Of a stretch of 64,000 nt of DNA, positions 37,113-45,223 are shown one piece after another. The notes below the pieces were generated by a model. It did not search any database. It was given only the letters and a program-made list of their open reading frames with translations, and was not told the DNA's origin. This stretch comes from Streptomyces brevispora (lineage in GTDB: Bacteria > Actinomycetota > Actinomycetes > Streptomycetales > Streptomycetaceae), in assembly GCF_007829885.1 (NCBI RefSeq), contig NZ_VIWW01000001.1, positions 1,612,001 to 1,676,000 of the forward strand, given 5' to 3'. The position numbers and the translations under genes are program-made. Numbering within the stretch: the stretch's first letter is position 1; every line of letters starts with the position of its first letter.

Positions 37113-37754
37113 ATGGCCACGTACACGCTCCCGGAACTCCCGTACGACTACGCGGCGCTCGAACCGGTCATCAATCCGCAGATCGTCGAGCTCCACCACG
37201 ACAAGCACCACGCCGCGTACGTCAAGGGCGCGAACGACACCCTGGAGCAGTTGGAGGAGGCCCGCGACAAGGAGGCCTGGGGAGCGATCAACGGGCTCCA
37301 GAAGAACCTCGCGTTCCACCTCTCCGGCCACATCCTGCACTCGATCTACTGGCACAACATGACCGGCGACGGCGGCGGCGAGCCCCTCGCCGCGGACGGC
37401 GTCGGCGACCTCGCGGACGCGATCACCGACTCCTTCGGCTCCTTCGCGGGCTTCAAGTCCCAGCTGACGAAGGCCGCGGCCACCACACAGGGCTCCGGCT
37501 GGGGCGTCCTCGCGTACGAGCCGGTCAGCGGCAAGCTGATCGTCGAGCAGGTCTACGACCACCAGGGCAACGTGGGCCAGGGCTCGGTCCCGGTCCTCGT
37601 CTTCGACGCCTGGGAGCACGCCTTCTACCTGCAGTACAAGAACCAGAAGGTCGACTTCATCGAGGCGATGTGGCGCGTCGTCAACTGGCAGGACGTGGCG
37701 AAGCGGTACGCGGCCGCCAAGGAGCGCGCGGACGTACTGCTGCTCGCCCCCTGA
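37113..37754 (+). CDS. sodF: Iron superoxide dismutase
   Basis: A 213-residue Fe/Mn-family enzyme that converts superoxide to oxygen and hydrogen peroxide in the cytoplasm. Metal ligands are H28 ([12 protein letters not shown]), H76 (HILHSIYW), D165 and H169 ([13 protein letters not shown]). The [10 protein letters not shown] stretch places a Gly-rich loop where Fe/Mn preference is decided. Identity as the Fe form follows from its Streptomyces counterpart and from the Nur-like box 33 bp upstream, which fits nickel-dependent switching between SodF and SodN. GGAGG lies before ATG 37113. A strong terminator at 37823 ends it. Confidence 0.95.
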   Translation: MATYTLPELPYDYAALEPVINPQIVELHHDKHHAAYVKGANDTLEQLEEARDKEAWGAINGLQKNLAFHLSGHILHSIYWHNMTGDGGGEPLAADGVGDLADAITDSFGSFAGFKSQLTKAAATTQGSGWGVLAYEPVSGKLIVEQVYDHQGNVGQGSVPVLVFDAWEHAFYLQYKNQKVDFIEAMWRVVNWQDVAKRYAAAKERADVLLLAP

Positions 37755-37822
37755 GCGAGGGGCACCCTGATCGTCCTGCCTCGTGATCGTCTTCTCAACC
37801 TTCACCGGGCAGGCGGATGAAC

Positions 37823-37861
37823 GAGGGGTCCTCGCCCGGACATGACGGGCGAGGACCCCTC
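37823..37861. terminator. Terminator of sodF
   Basis: Perfect 15-bp arms (GAGGGGTCCTCGCCC and complement) with a 9-nt loop, 69 bp after the stop. Confidence 0.88.
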
Positions 37862-37874
37862 TTCAGGTCCGGCG

Positions 37875-37997
37875 TGACATGGCCGGCGCGACAGGGCCGG
37901 TGTGCCGGGGCCAGTATGCCGGGGCCAGTGCGACAGGGCCGGCGCGACAGGGCCGGGCAGGTTTCGGCGACCGCCGCGGTTTTGGCGACCGCCGCGG
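37875..37997. repeat. Tandem 14-bp array (6 units) followed by two 18-bp units
   Basis: Units from 37875: TGACATGGCCGGCG, CGACAGGGCCGGTG, TGCCGGGGCCAGTA, TGCCGGGGCCAGTG, CGACAGGGCCGGCG, CGACAGGGCCGGGC. A second array, TTTCGGCGACCGCCGCGG and TTTTGGCGACCGCCGCGG, fills 37962-37997. Together they occupy most of the space between the sodF terminator and the O-methyltransferase stop (38007), in the 3' untranslated region of the latter. Confidence 0.85.
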
Positions 37998-38006
37998 CCT
38001 CGGCGG

Positions 38007-38675
38007 CTAGCCGGTGACGAGGATCGCCATCAGCCCGTCGTACCCCTTGCTGCCGACCGTCTGCAGAGCGGTCGCGGTCAAGGTCGGCTCGGCCGCGACG
38101 AGTTCGGTGAACCGGCGCACTCCCCGCACCTTCGGGTCCTCGCTCGTGGCGTCGACCACCTCTCCGTCGCGCACGACGTTGTCGGCGACGATCAGGCTCC
38201 CGGGCCGGGTCAGCTTCAGCGACCAGGCCAGGTAGTCGGGGTTGCTCGGCTTGTCGGCGTCGATGAACACGACGTCGAACGGCCCGTATCCCTGCTCCGC
38301 GAGCTCCGGCAGCGTGTCGAGGGCCAGGCCGACCCGGATCTCCACGACATCCGCCAGGCCGGCGCGTTCGATGTTCCGGCGCGCCACCTCGGCGCACTCC
38401 GGATCGGCTTCGAGCGTGACGAGCCTGCCGCCCTCGGGCAGCGCGCGGGCCAGCCAGATGGTGCTGTACCCGCCCAGGGTCCCGATCTCCAGGACGGTCC
38501 GCGCCCCCTGGAGCCGGGCCAGCAGGTTCAGCAGCTTCCCCTGGTTGGCTGCGACCTGGATCGCCGGCAGCCCGGCCTTCTCGCTGGCCTCCACGGCCGC
38601 GTCCAGGGCCTCGTCCGAGCCCACCAGCAGAGCGTTGAAGTAGTCGTCGACCTCGGCCCACCGCGCCTGCGTCAT
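38007..38675 (-). CDS. SAM-dependent O-methyltransferase (cation-dependent class I type)
   Basis: A 222-residue enzyme from ATG 38675, with AGAGGGG 8 nt upstream. The SAM-binding motif is VLEIGTLGGYSTIWLA (about 63-78), and FIDADKPSNPDYL (about 135) provides the metal-binding Asp of the caffeoyl-CoA/catechol O-methyltransferase group. NVVRDG is the second metal-side motif. It methylates a hydroxyl, probably on a catechol or similar phenolic; the actual substrate is unknown. It shares the intergenic region and palindrome at 38701-38721 with the divergent MOSC gene, so the two may be co-regulated. Confidence 0.9.
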   Translation of the reverse strand: MTQARWAEVDDYFNALLVGSDEALDAAVEASEKAGLPAIQVAANQGKLLNLLARLQGARTVLEIGTLGGYSTIWLARALPEGGRLVTLEADPECAEVARRNIERAGLADVVEIRVGLALDTLPELAEQGYGPFDVVFIDADKPSNPDYLAWSLKLTRPGSLIVADNVVRDGEVVDATSEDPKVRGVRRFTELVAAEPTLTATALQTVGSKGYDGLMAILVTG

Positions 38676-38700
38676 GGCATGATCCCCTCTCGGCACCGAT

Positions 38701-38721
38701 TAAGTTCCTAAAAGGAACTTA
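38701..38721. promoter_or_regulatory. Perfect palindrome in the divergent O-methyltransferase/MOSC promoter region
   Basis: TAAGTTCC-TAAAA-GGAACTTA: 8-bp arms with an AT-rich 5-bp spacer, 26 bp before the methyltransferase start and 59 bp before the MOSC start. The size and AT-rich centre fit an HxlR- or MarR-type dimer operator. No such regulator gene is in the window. Confidence 0.65.
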
Positions 38722-38779
38722 CCCCATGTGAGGCGAATGGGATGATGGCGGCATCAGCATTTCCCCCGGAGAGGACATC

Positions 38780-39619
38780 ATGACGATCACCGTGCGAGAG
38801 CTGGTGTACTACCCGGTCAAGGGCTGCGCGGGAACTTCGGTCGGCTCGGCGCAGGTCATCGGTACCGGCCTTGAGCACGACCGGACGTTCATGGTGGTGG
38901 ACGCGGCGGACGGCGCCTTCCGCAGTCAGCGCACGCACCCCGCGATGGCCGCGATCAGGGTCGACGTCCTGCGCTCAGGCGCGGTGCTGGCACTCTCCGC
39001 AGAGGGCGTGGAGCCCCTGCGTCTGGACGTCGACCGGGACGGCCCGCGCCGCGAAGTCAGCATGTTCGACCGCCCACTCGGCGCGGCCGTCGACCAGGGG
39101 GAAACGGTCGCGGAATGGTTCTCCGACGTACTCGGGGCCAAGTCCCGCCTGGTGCGGGCGGCCCCCGGCTTCGACCGGGACGGCTGGGGCGACACCCCCG
39201 GCAAGGTCAACTTCGCCGACGCGCACGCGGTGCTGGTCACCTCGACGGCCTCCCTGGACGACCTCAACGCCCGGATCGCGGCACGAGGCGACTCCGACGC
39301 CGTCCCGATGGACCGCTTCCGCCCCAACATCGTCCTGACCGGCAAGGACGAACCGCACTTCGAGGACCGGGTGCGGCGGATGACCATGGGCTCCGTCGAA
39401 CTCGCCCACTCGGTACGGGCGACGCGGTGCAGCGTCCCGCTCGTCGACCAGAGCACCGGCCGCCGCAAGGGCCCGGAACCGGTCAGGACCCTGGCGACGT
39501 ACCGGCGCGAGGCGGAGTACGGGAACCGGGTCAGCTTCGGCGTGAAGAACGCGGTGGTCTGCGACGGCGTGGTGAACGTCGGCGACCCGGTCACGGTCCA
39601 CAGCCTGGTCGGCCCGTAG
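38780..39619 (+). CDS. MOSC domain-containing protein
   Basis: A 279-residue protein with an N-terminal MOSC beta-barrel domain (begins [20 protein letters not shown]) and a C-terminal MOSC domain similar to the sulfur-carrier domain of molybdenum-cofactor sulfurase and mARC. Cofactor-binding features include [13 protein letters not shown] (about 180) and the Cys in [13 protein letters not shown]. It may be a molybdenum-dependent N-reductase like mARC/YcbX or a sulfur carrier. GGAGAGGACATC precedes ATG 38780. Divergent from the O-methyltransferase gene. Confidence 0.9.
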   Translation: MTITVRELVYYPVKGCAGTSVGSAQVIGTGLEHDRTFMVVDAADGAFRSQRTHPAMAAIRVDVLRSGAVLALSAEGVEPLRLDVDRDGPRREVSMFDRPLGAAVDQGETVAEWFSDVLGAKSRLVRAAPGFDRDGWGDTPGKVNFADAHAVLVTSTASLDDLNARIAARGDSDAVPMDRFRPNIVLTGKDEPHFEDRVRRMTMGSVELAHSVRATRCSVPLVDQSTGRRKGPEPVRTLATYRREAEYGNRVSFGVKNAVVCDGVVNVGDPVTVHSLVGP

Positions 39620-39770
39620 AAGCCCCTGCCGCTCCCCCGCCCCCGCCCCTCTCCGTCAACGCACCGAAACCCACCTGACCGCAGCGCGCAAGTCGCCTAT
39701 CGTCGAAGCCATTTGCCGGTACGGGACCTCGGCCCCGGCCGGTCCGGTAACGATGACGTGGAGGATGGTT

Positions 39771-40736
39771 GTGCGCTATCGCGAGCTGGGACGCAGTGGG
39801 CTGTCGGTGTCCGAGATCGGTTACGGCGCGTGGGGCATCGGTGAGTCCAGCTGGGTGGGTGCGAGGGAGGACGAATCCGTTCGCGCGCTCAACCGGGCCG
39901 TCGACCTCGGCGTGAACTTCATCGACACGGCGCGCGGCTACGGCGAGAGCGAGCGCATCGTCGGGCAGGTCGTGCGGGAGCGGACCGGTGACGACGTACT
40001 GGTCGCGACCAAGGTGCCGCCGAAGAACGGGGTGTGGCCGCCGGCGGACGGCACCGACCCGGCGGAGGTGTTCCCGGGCGAGCACATCCGTACCAGCCTG
40101 GAGACCAGTCTGTCCGCGTCCGGGCTGGACCACTTCGACGTGTTGCAGTTCCACGTCTGGCACGACGAGTGGGTGGGGCGGGGGGACTGGCTGGAGACGG
40201 TCGCCGAGCTGAAGCGGGAGGGCAAGATCCGTCTGTTCGGGGTCTCCGTCAACGACCACCGGCCCGAGAGCGCGCTCGCACTGGTCCGCAGCGGTGCGGT
40301 GGACAGCGTCCAGGTCATCTACAACGTGTTCGACCAGTCACCGGCCGACGAACTGCTGCCGGCCTGCGAGGAGCACGGTGTCGGGGTCATCGTCCGGGTC
40401 GCCCTGGACGAGGGCGGGCTGACCGGCCGGATCACCGCCGGCACGACGTTCCCGGAGGGCGACTGGCGCAACCGCTACTTCCGCGACGACCGTCCGGCCC
40501 AGGTCGAACAGCGGGTGGCGGCGATCGTCGCGGACCTGGGCATCGAGCAGGACGCCGTCGCGGAGCACGCGCTGCGGTTCGTGCTGAGTTCGCCCGCGGT
40601 CTCCACCGTCATCCCCGGCATGCGCAGCGTGCGCAACGTGGAGCGCAACACCGCGCTGAGCGACGGGCGTCCGCTCACCGCGGACCAGCTCGGCGTGCTG
40701 GCCAAGCACCGGTGGCAGCGGGACTTCTACGCCTGA
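39771..40736 (+). CDS. Aldo/keto reductase
   Basis: A 321-residue TIM-barrel oxidoreductase. GTG 39771 is preferred because GGAGG lies 6 nt upstream and gives [10 protein letters not shown]; an in-frame ATG at 39753 would add six residues. The catalytic tetrad is D52, Y57, K81 and H128. It uses NADPH to reduce aldehydes or ketones; the substrate is unknown. The closest known group by pattern is the YajO/perakine-reductase-like branch. It is followed immediately by a 14-bp tandem array and a hairpin. Confidence 0.92.
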   Translation: MRYRELGRSGLSVSEIGYGAWGIGESSWVGAREDESVRALNRAVDLGVNFIDTARGYGESERIVGQVVRERTGDDVLVATKVPPKNGVWPPADGTDPAEVFPGEHIRTSLETSLSASGLDHFDVLQFHVWHDEWVGRGDWLETVAELKREGKIRLFGVSVNDHRPESALALVRSGAVDSVQVIYNVFDQSPADELLPACEEHGVGVIVRVALDEGGLTGRITAGTTFPEGDWRNRYFRDDRPAQVEQRVAAIVADLGIEQDAVAEHALRFVLSSPAVSTVIPGMRSVRNVERNTALSDGRPLTADQLGVLAKHRWQRDFYA

Positions 40737-40744
40737 GCCGTACA

Positions 40745-40800
40745 GGAGCGAAGGTCCGGGAGCGAAGGTCCGGGAGCGAAGGTCCGGGACCGCGGGTCCG
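40745..40800. repeat. Four tandem 14-bp units after the aldo/keto reductase
   Basis: GGAGCGAAGGTCCG three times without change (40745-40786), then GGACCGCGGGTCCG. The array starts 8 bp after the stop codon and merges into the terminator, whose left arm is made from the last unit. Confidence 0.88.
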
Positions 40801-40824
40801 GGAGCGTGAGAAAGCTCCCGGACC
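40795..40824 (+). terminator. Terminator after the aldo/keto reductase
   Basis: Perfect 11-bp arms (GGTCCGGGAGC and complement) with an 8-nt loop. The left arm is repeat-unit sequence. Confidence 0.75.
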
Positions 40825-40971
40825 GGCGGTCCGCGGCCCGTTGAACGGGTCCCGGCAGCCGGACAGAACAACTGCAGGACAGCCCAGCAGGGCGTCAGTC
40901 AGACCCTGAGCCACGACCACCGGAACCCGCTACGAGTATCAATGTCAGACCTTTGCTGCATGCTGCACCGT

Positions 40972-41505
40972 ATGGACACCAAGGACTTCTGGAAGCTGAT
41001 CGACGACGCCCGGGCCCTGGTCACGGACCCGGCGGACGTGGAGGACGTGGCCGACCGGATCTCGGACCTGCTCACCGAGCGGCCGGCCCACGACATCGTC
41101 GTGGCGCAGCAGTTGCTGTGGGACCTGATGGCGGCTTCCTACCGGGCGCCGCTCTGGGCCGCCGCGTACACGATAAACGGCGGCTGCTCGGACGACGGGT
41201 TCGACTACTTCCGGGGCTGGCTCATCGGACAGGGCCGTGACGTGTTCGAGCGGGTGATCGGGGACCCGGACACGCTGGCGGAGCTGCCGTCGGTCAAGGA
41301 GGTCGCGGCCGACTACGAGGAGCTGGAGTGCGAGCGGATGCTCGGGGTGGTGTGGGCCGCGTACCGCCGGGTGACGGGCGAGCAGTTGCCCCGAGGCTCG
41401 TTCACGGTCGACTTCCCCGCTCTGGACCCCGCGTGGGACTTCGACTTCGACGACGAGGAGGAAATGGCGCGGCGGCTGCCGAAGCTGGACGCGCTGTACG
41501 CGTGA
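40972..41505 (+). CDS. DUF4240 domain-containing protein
   Basis: A 177-residue cytoplasmic protein from ATG 40972 (MDTKDFWKLIDDAR), where DUF4240 proteins begin; a longer start at 40942 adds ten residues including two adjacent Cys. Conserved patches are the N-terminal FW motif, the central YTINGGCSDDGFDYFRGWLI and the acidic C-terminus. DUF4240 proteins are predicted to be helical and are common in Streptomyces; some lie near WGR-domain genes. No function is known and the neighbours here give no hint. No good Shine-Dalgarno precedes either start. Confidence 0.85.
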   Translation: MDTKDFWKLIDDARALVTDPADVEDVADRISDLLTERPAHDIVVAQQLLWDLMAASYRAPLWAAAYTINGGCSDDGFDYFRGWLIGQGRDVFERVIGDPDTLAELPSVKEVAADYEELECERMLGVVWAAYRRVTGEQLPRGSFTVDFPALDPAWDFDFDDEEEMARRLPKLDALYA

Positions 41506-41512
41506 GACAGCC

Positions 41513-41547
41513 GGGTGCGGGCCCCGTGACGCACGGGGCCCGCACCC
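41513..41547. terminator. Bidirectional terminator between DUF4240 and nitroreductase-family genes
   Basis: Perfect 16-bp arms (GGGTGCGGGCCCCGTG and complement) with a 3-nt loop, between stops at 41505 and 41554. Confidence 0.9.
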
Positions 41548-41553
41548 TCGCGG

Positions 41554-42204
41554 TCAGGAGAAGTCGGGCCCGGCCGTCCGGGTCCGCTTGATCTCGTAGA
41601 AGCCGGGGACCGACGCGACCAGCAGCGTGCCGTCCCACAGCTTCGCCGCCTCCTCGCCCTTCGGGGCGGGGGTGACGACCGGGCCGAAGAAGGCGATCTG
41701 CTCGCCGTCCGCGCCGGGCACGGCGATGACCGGGGTACCGACGTCCTGGCCGACCTTGTCGATGCCGTCCTTGTGGGAGGCGCGCAGCTCGGTGTCGTAC
41801 GCGTCGGAGTCCGCGTACTCCACGAGCTCGGCCGGCAGGCCGACGTCCTTCAGCGCGCCCACGATCGCCTCACGGGTGGGGCCCTCGCCCTCGTTGTGGA
41901 AGCGGGTGCCGAGCGCCGTGTAAAGGGGGCCGACGATGTCGTCGCCGTGCTTCTGCTGGGCGGCGATCACCACGCGGACCGGGCCCCAGGCCTGGTTCTC
42001 CAGCATGTCGCGGTACTCCTCGGGCAGCTCGTCCAGCCGGTCCTCGTTGAGTACGGCCAGGCTCATCACGTGCCAGCGGATCTCGACATCGCGGACCTTC
42101 TCGACCTCCAGCATCCAGCGGGAGGTCATCCAGGCCCAGGGACAGAGCGGGTCGAACCAGAAATCGGCGGGGATCTTGCGGGCTGCCGTGCTGTTGTCAG
42201 ACAT
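41554..42204 (-). CDS. DsbA-fold protein of the mycothiol-dependent nitroreductase (Rv2466c) family
   Basis: A 216-residue thioredoxin-fold protein from ATG 42204, with GAGGAGAGAC just before it. The active-site region is FWFDPLCPWAWMTSRW, with a single Cys21. The position that is a second Cys in the mycobacterial CPWC enzyme is Ala24, so it can only work by a monothiol mechanism, probably with mycothiol. Helical insert domain about 60-140. It probably acts as a mycothiol-linked reductase in the cytoplasm. Divergent from pepN copy 1. Confidence 0.88.
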   Translation of the reverse strand: MSDNSTAARKIPADFWFDPLCPWAWMTSRWMLEVEKVRDVEIRWHVMSLAVLNEDRLDELPEEYRDMLENQAWGPVRVVIAAQQKHGDDIVGPLYTALGTRFHNEGEGPTREAIVGALKDVGLPAELVEYADSDAYDTELRASHKDGIDKVGQDVGTPVIAVPGADGEQIAFFGPVVTPAPKGEEAAKLWDGTLLVASVPGFYEIKRTRTAGPDFS

Positions 42205-42351
42205 GTCTCTCCTCAACCGGACCGATCTCCATCTGTGCGCGAGATCTCTGCGCGAGAACACCGACGGACGCTCCGGCCATTCCCGCATGCCCGGCCGGGA
42301 GGCGGCATGGGAGGATCAAAGTATTCGAACGTGACACAAAGGAGTGTGCTC

Positions 42352-44955
42352 GTGCCCGGTGAAAACCTGTCCCGCGACGAGGCCCGCGAGCGGGCCGAGC
42401 TGCTGACCGTCGACGGTTACGACGTCGAGCTGGACGTCCGGTCCGCCATCGGCGAGCCCGACGGGGACGGCGAGCGGGGCTCCGGTCCGCGGACGTTCCG
42501 CTCGGTGACCACGATCCGGTTCCGCACGGCACGCGCCGGTGCGTCGACCTTCGCCGATCTGATCGCACCTGCCGTGAACGCGGTGACGCTGAACGGCACG
42601 GCGCTGGACCCGGCGGCCGTCTTCGACGGGACCCGGGTGGCGCTGTCGGACCTGCCGGAGGGCAGCCACGTCCTGGTGGTCGACGCGCAGTGCGCGTACA
42701 GCCGGACCGGCGAGGGAATGCACCGGTTCGTCGACCCCGAGGACGGCGAGGTCTACCTCTACACGCAGTACGAGCCGGCGGACTCCAGGCGCGTCTTCGC
42801 CAACTTCGAGCAGCCCGATCTGAAGGCCCCCTTCCGCTTCCGGGTGACGGCGCCCGAGGCGTGGACGGTCTGGAGCAACGGGGCCGAGGAGTCCCGTGAC
42901 GGCGGGGTGTGGCGGTTCGCCGAGACGAAGCCGATCTCCACGTACATCACGGCGGTCGTGGCCGGTCCGTACCACTACGTGACCGACTCCTACACCCGTA
43001 CCTTCGACGACGGCACGGAGCTGGAGATCCCGCTCGGCGCGCTGTGCCGCAAGGGGCTCGCCCGGCATTTCGACGCCGACGACGTCTTCCTGATCACCAA
43101 GCAGGGCCTGGACTTCTTCCACGACAACTTCGACTACCCGTACCCGTTCGGGAAGTACGACCAGGCGTTCGTGCCCGAGTACAACCTCGGCGCGATGGAG
43201 AACCCGGGCTGTGTCACGTTCCGTGAGGAGTACATCTTCCGCGGGAAGGTGACGCAGGCGGCGTACGAGAGCCGGGCCAACGTCATCCTGCACGAGATGG
43301 CGCACATGTGGTTCGGCGACCTCGTCACCATGCAGTGGTGGGACGACCTGTGGCTCAAGGAGTCGTTCGCCGACTTCATGGGCGTCTTCGCCATGGTGGA
43401 GTCGACCCGTTTCGAGGACGGCTGGATCACCTTCGCCAACAACCGCAAGTCCTGGGCCTACCGCGCCGACCAGCTGCCGTCCACGCACCCGATCACGGCC
43501 GACATCCGTGACCTGGAGGACGCCAAGCTCAACTTCGACGGCATCACCTACGCCAAGGGCGCCTCGGTGCTCAAGCAGCTGGTGGCGTACGTGGGACGGG
43601 ACGCGTTCCTGGAGGGCGCCCGGCGCTACTTCAAGAAGCACGCGTACGGCAACACCCAGCTGGGCGATCTGCTGTCGGTGCTGGCCGAGACGTCCGGTCG
43701 GGACATGACCGGCTGGTCGCGCTCCTGGCTGCAGACCGCGGGCGTCAACTCGCTGACGCCGCTCGTGACATACGACGCCGCGGACCGGATCACCGAGCTG
43801 GCGGTCCTCCAGGAGGCCGCGCAGTCGCACCCGGAGCTGCGCCCGCACCGGGTCGCGGTCGGCCTGTACCGGCGCACCTCCGGCGGCGACCTGGTGCGTT
43901 ACGCACGGGCCGAGGTCGACGTGGCGGGGCCGCGCACGGTGATCGGGGAGCTGGCCGGGGCCGAGCGGCCCGAGCTGATCCTCGTCAACGACGACGACCT
44001 GACGTACTGCAAGGTCCGGTTCGACGAGGTGTCGCTGACCACGCTGCGCGCGCACCTCGGTGACATCACGGATCCGCTCGCGCGGGCGCTGTGCTGGTCC
44101 GCGCTGTGGAACCTGACCCGGGACGGGCTGATGCCGACCCGCGACTTCGTCTCGCTGGTCCTGGACTTCTCCGGCCGGGAGACGGACATCGGCGTCCTGC
44201 AGATGCTGCACGCCTGGGCCCGGACCGCGCTGGTGCATTACGCGGCGCCCGCGTGGCGCGAGGAGGGCGGCCGGGCGCTGGCCGAGGGCGCGCTGCGTGA
44301 GCTGCGGCTCGCGGCGCCGGGCAGTGAGCACCAGCTGGCCTGGGCCCGGTTCTTCGCGGCGGTCGCCGCGTCGGACACGGACTTCCAGCTGCTGTCCGGG
44401 CTGCTCGGCGGAACGGCCCGGATCGACGGGCTCGACGTCGACCAGGAGCTCCGGTGGGCGTTCCTGTCCCCGCTGGCCTCGCACGGGCTCGCCGACGAGT
44501 CGGTGATCGATGCCGAGCTGGCCCGCGACGACACCGCGTCCGGCAAGCGCCACCAGGTGCGCTGCCTGGCCTCGCGGCCGTCGGCCGCCGTCAAGGCGCA
44601 GGCGTGGGCGGGTGTCGTGGAGTCGGACGCGCTGTCCAACGCGCTGGTGGAGGCCACCATCCTGGGCTTCGCGCAGTCGTCGCAGCGGGAGCTGCTCGCG
44701 CCGTACTCGGGCACGTACTTCGAGGTGATCGAGCGGGTGTGGGCAGAGCGGTCGATCCAGATCGGGATGGCCGTGGTGAAGGGCCTGTTCCCGGCCCTGC
44801 AGGACGACCCGTCGACGCTTGCGGCGACGGACGCGTGGCTGGCGGCGCACGCGGACTCGGCACCGGCGCTGCGGCGGCTGGTGCTGGAGGCCCGGGACGA
44901 CCTCGCGCGCGGGCTGCGGGCGCAGGAGTGCGACGCGACGGCGGCAGCCGTCTGA
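42352..44955 (+). CDS. pepN: M1 family aminopeptidase N, copy 1
   Basis: An 867-residue zinc aminopeptidase from GTG 42352, with AAAGGAG 7 nt before it; 190 codons of open frame upstream are shadow of the opposite gene. Substrate motif GAMEN at 280-284. Zinc ligands HEMAH at 314-318 and E337 (HExxH-x18-E) in WDDLWLKESFADF. It removes N-terminal residues from peptides in the cytoplasm. A C-terminal ERAP1-like helical domain completes it. A paralogue lies at 51239. Differences such as WDD/KES for WND/NES and the TVWSNGAEES loop indicate an old duplication. Confidence 0.93.
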   Translation: MPGENLSRDEARERAELLTVDGYDVELDVRSAIGEPDGDGERGSGPRTFRSVTTIRFRTARAGASTFADLIAPAVNAVTLNGTALDPAAVFDGTRVALSDLPEGSHVLVVDAQCAYSRTGEGMHRFVDPEDGEVYLYTQYEPADSRRVFANFEQPDLKAPFRFRVTAPEAWTVWSNGAEESRDGGVWRFAETKPISTYITAVVAGPYHYVTDSYTRTFDDGTELEIPLGALCRKGLARHFDADDVFLITKQGLDFFHDNFDYPYPFGKYDQAFVPEYNLGAMENPGCVTFREEYIFRGKVTQAAYESRANVILHEMAHMWFGDLVTMQWWDDLWLKESFADFMGVFAMVESTRFEDGWITFANNRKSWAYRADQLPSTHPITADIRDLEDAKLNFDGITYAKGASVLKQLVAYVGRDAFLEGARRYFKKHAYGNTQLGDLLSVLAETSGRDMTGWSRSWLQTAGVNSLTPLVTYDAADRITELAVLQEAAQSHPELRPHRVAVGLYRRTSGGDLVRYARAEVDVAGPRTVIGELAGAERPELILVNDDDLTYCKVRFDEVSLTTLRAHLGDITDPLARALCWSALWNLTRDGLMPTRDFVSLVLDFSGRETDIGVLQMLHAWARTALVHYAAPAWREEGGRALAEGALRELRLAAPGSEHQLAWARFFAAVAASDTDFQLLSGLLGGTARIDGLDVDQELRWAFLSPLASHGLADESVIDAELARDDTASGKRHQVRCLASRPSAAVKAQAWAGVVESDALSNALVEATILGFAQSSQRELLAPYSGTYFEVIERVWAERSIQIGMAVVKGLFPALQDDPSTLAATDAWLAAHADSAPALRRLVLEARDDLARGLRAQECDATAAAV

Positions 44956-44997
44956 CGGCCCGGTCCGGGGTCGGCAGCGGTGCGGTGGGCCGGTCCC

Positions 44998-45041
44998 GGC
45001 CCGTCCGGCGAGGGGTTCGGTCCCTGAACGCCGGACGGGCC
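44998..45041 (+). terminator. Terminator of pepN copy 1
   Basis: Arms GGCCCGTCCGGCG and complement with an 18-nt loop, 42 bp after the stop. The arms share the GTCCGGCG core with the repeat family at 31047-31183. Confidence 0.75.
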
Positions 45042-45223
45042 GGGGGTGTGGGCGGGAGGCGCGCGACGGGGGTGGGCGCGCCCCCTGCGGCCGGTTCGCA
45101 ATCCCGGCGGGCCGGGCCTTTTCGGCTGTCGAACGTCTGTACTTTAGGACGGCGTTGTCCTGGAATGTCGACGGGCCTGTAACAGGGGTTACGCCCCCTG
45201 TCGCGAGCGGGATATCCCGGAGC

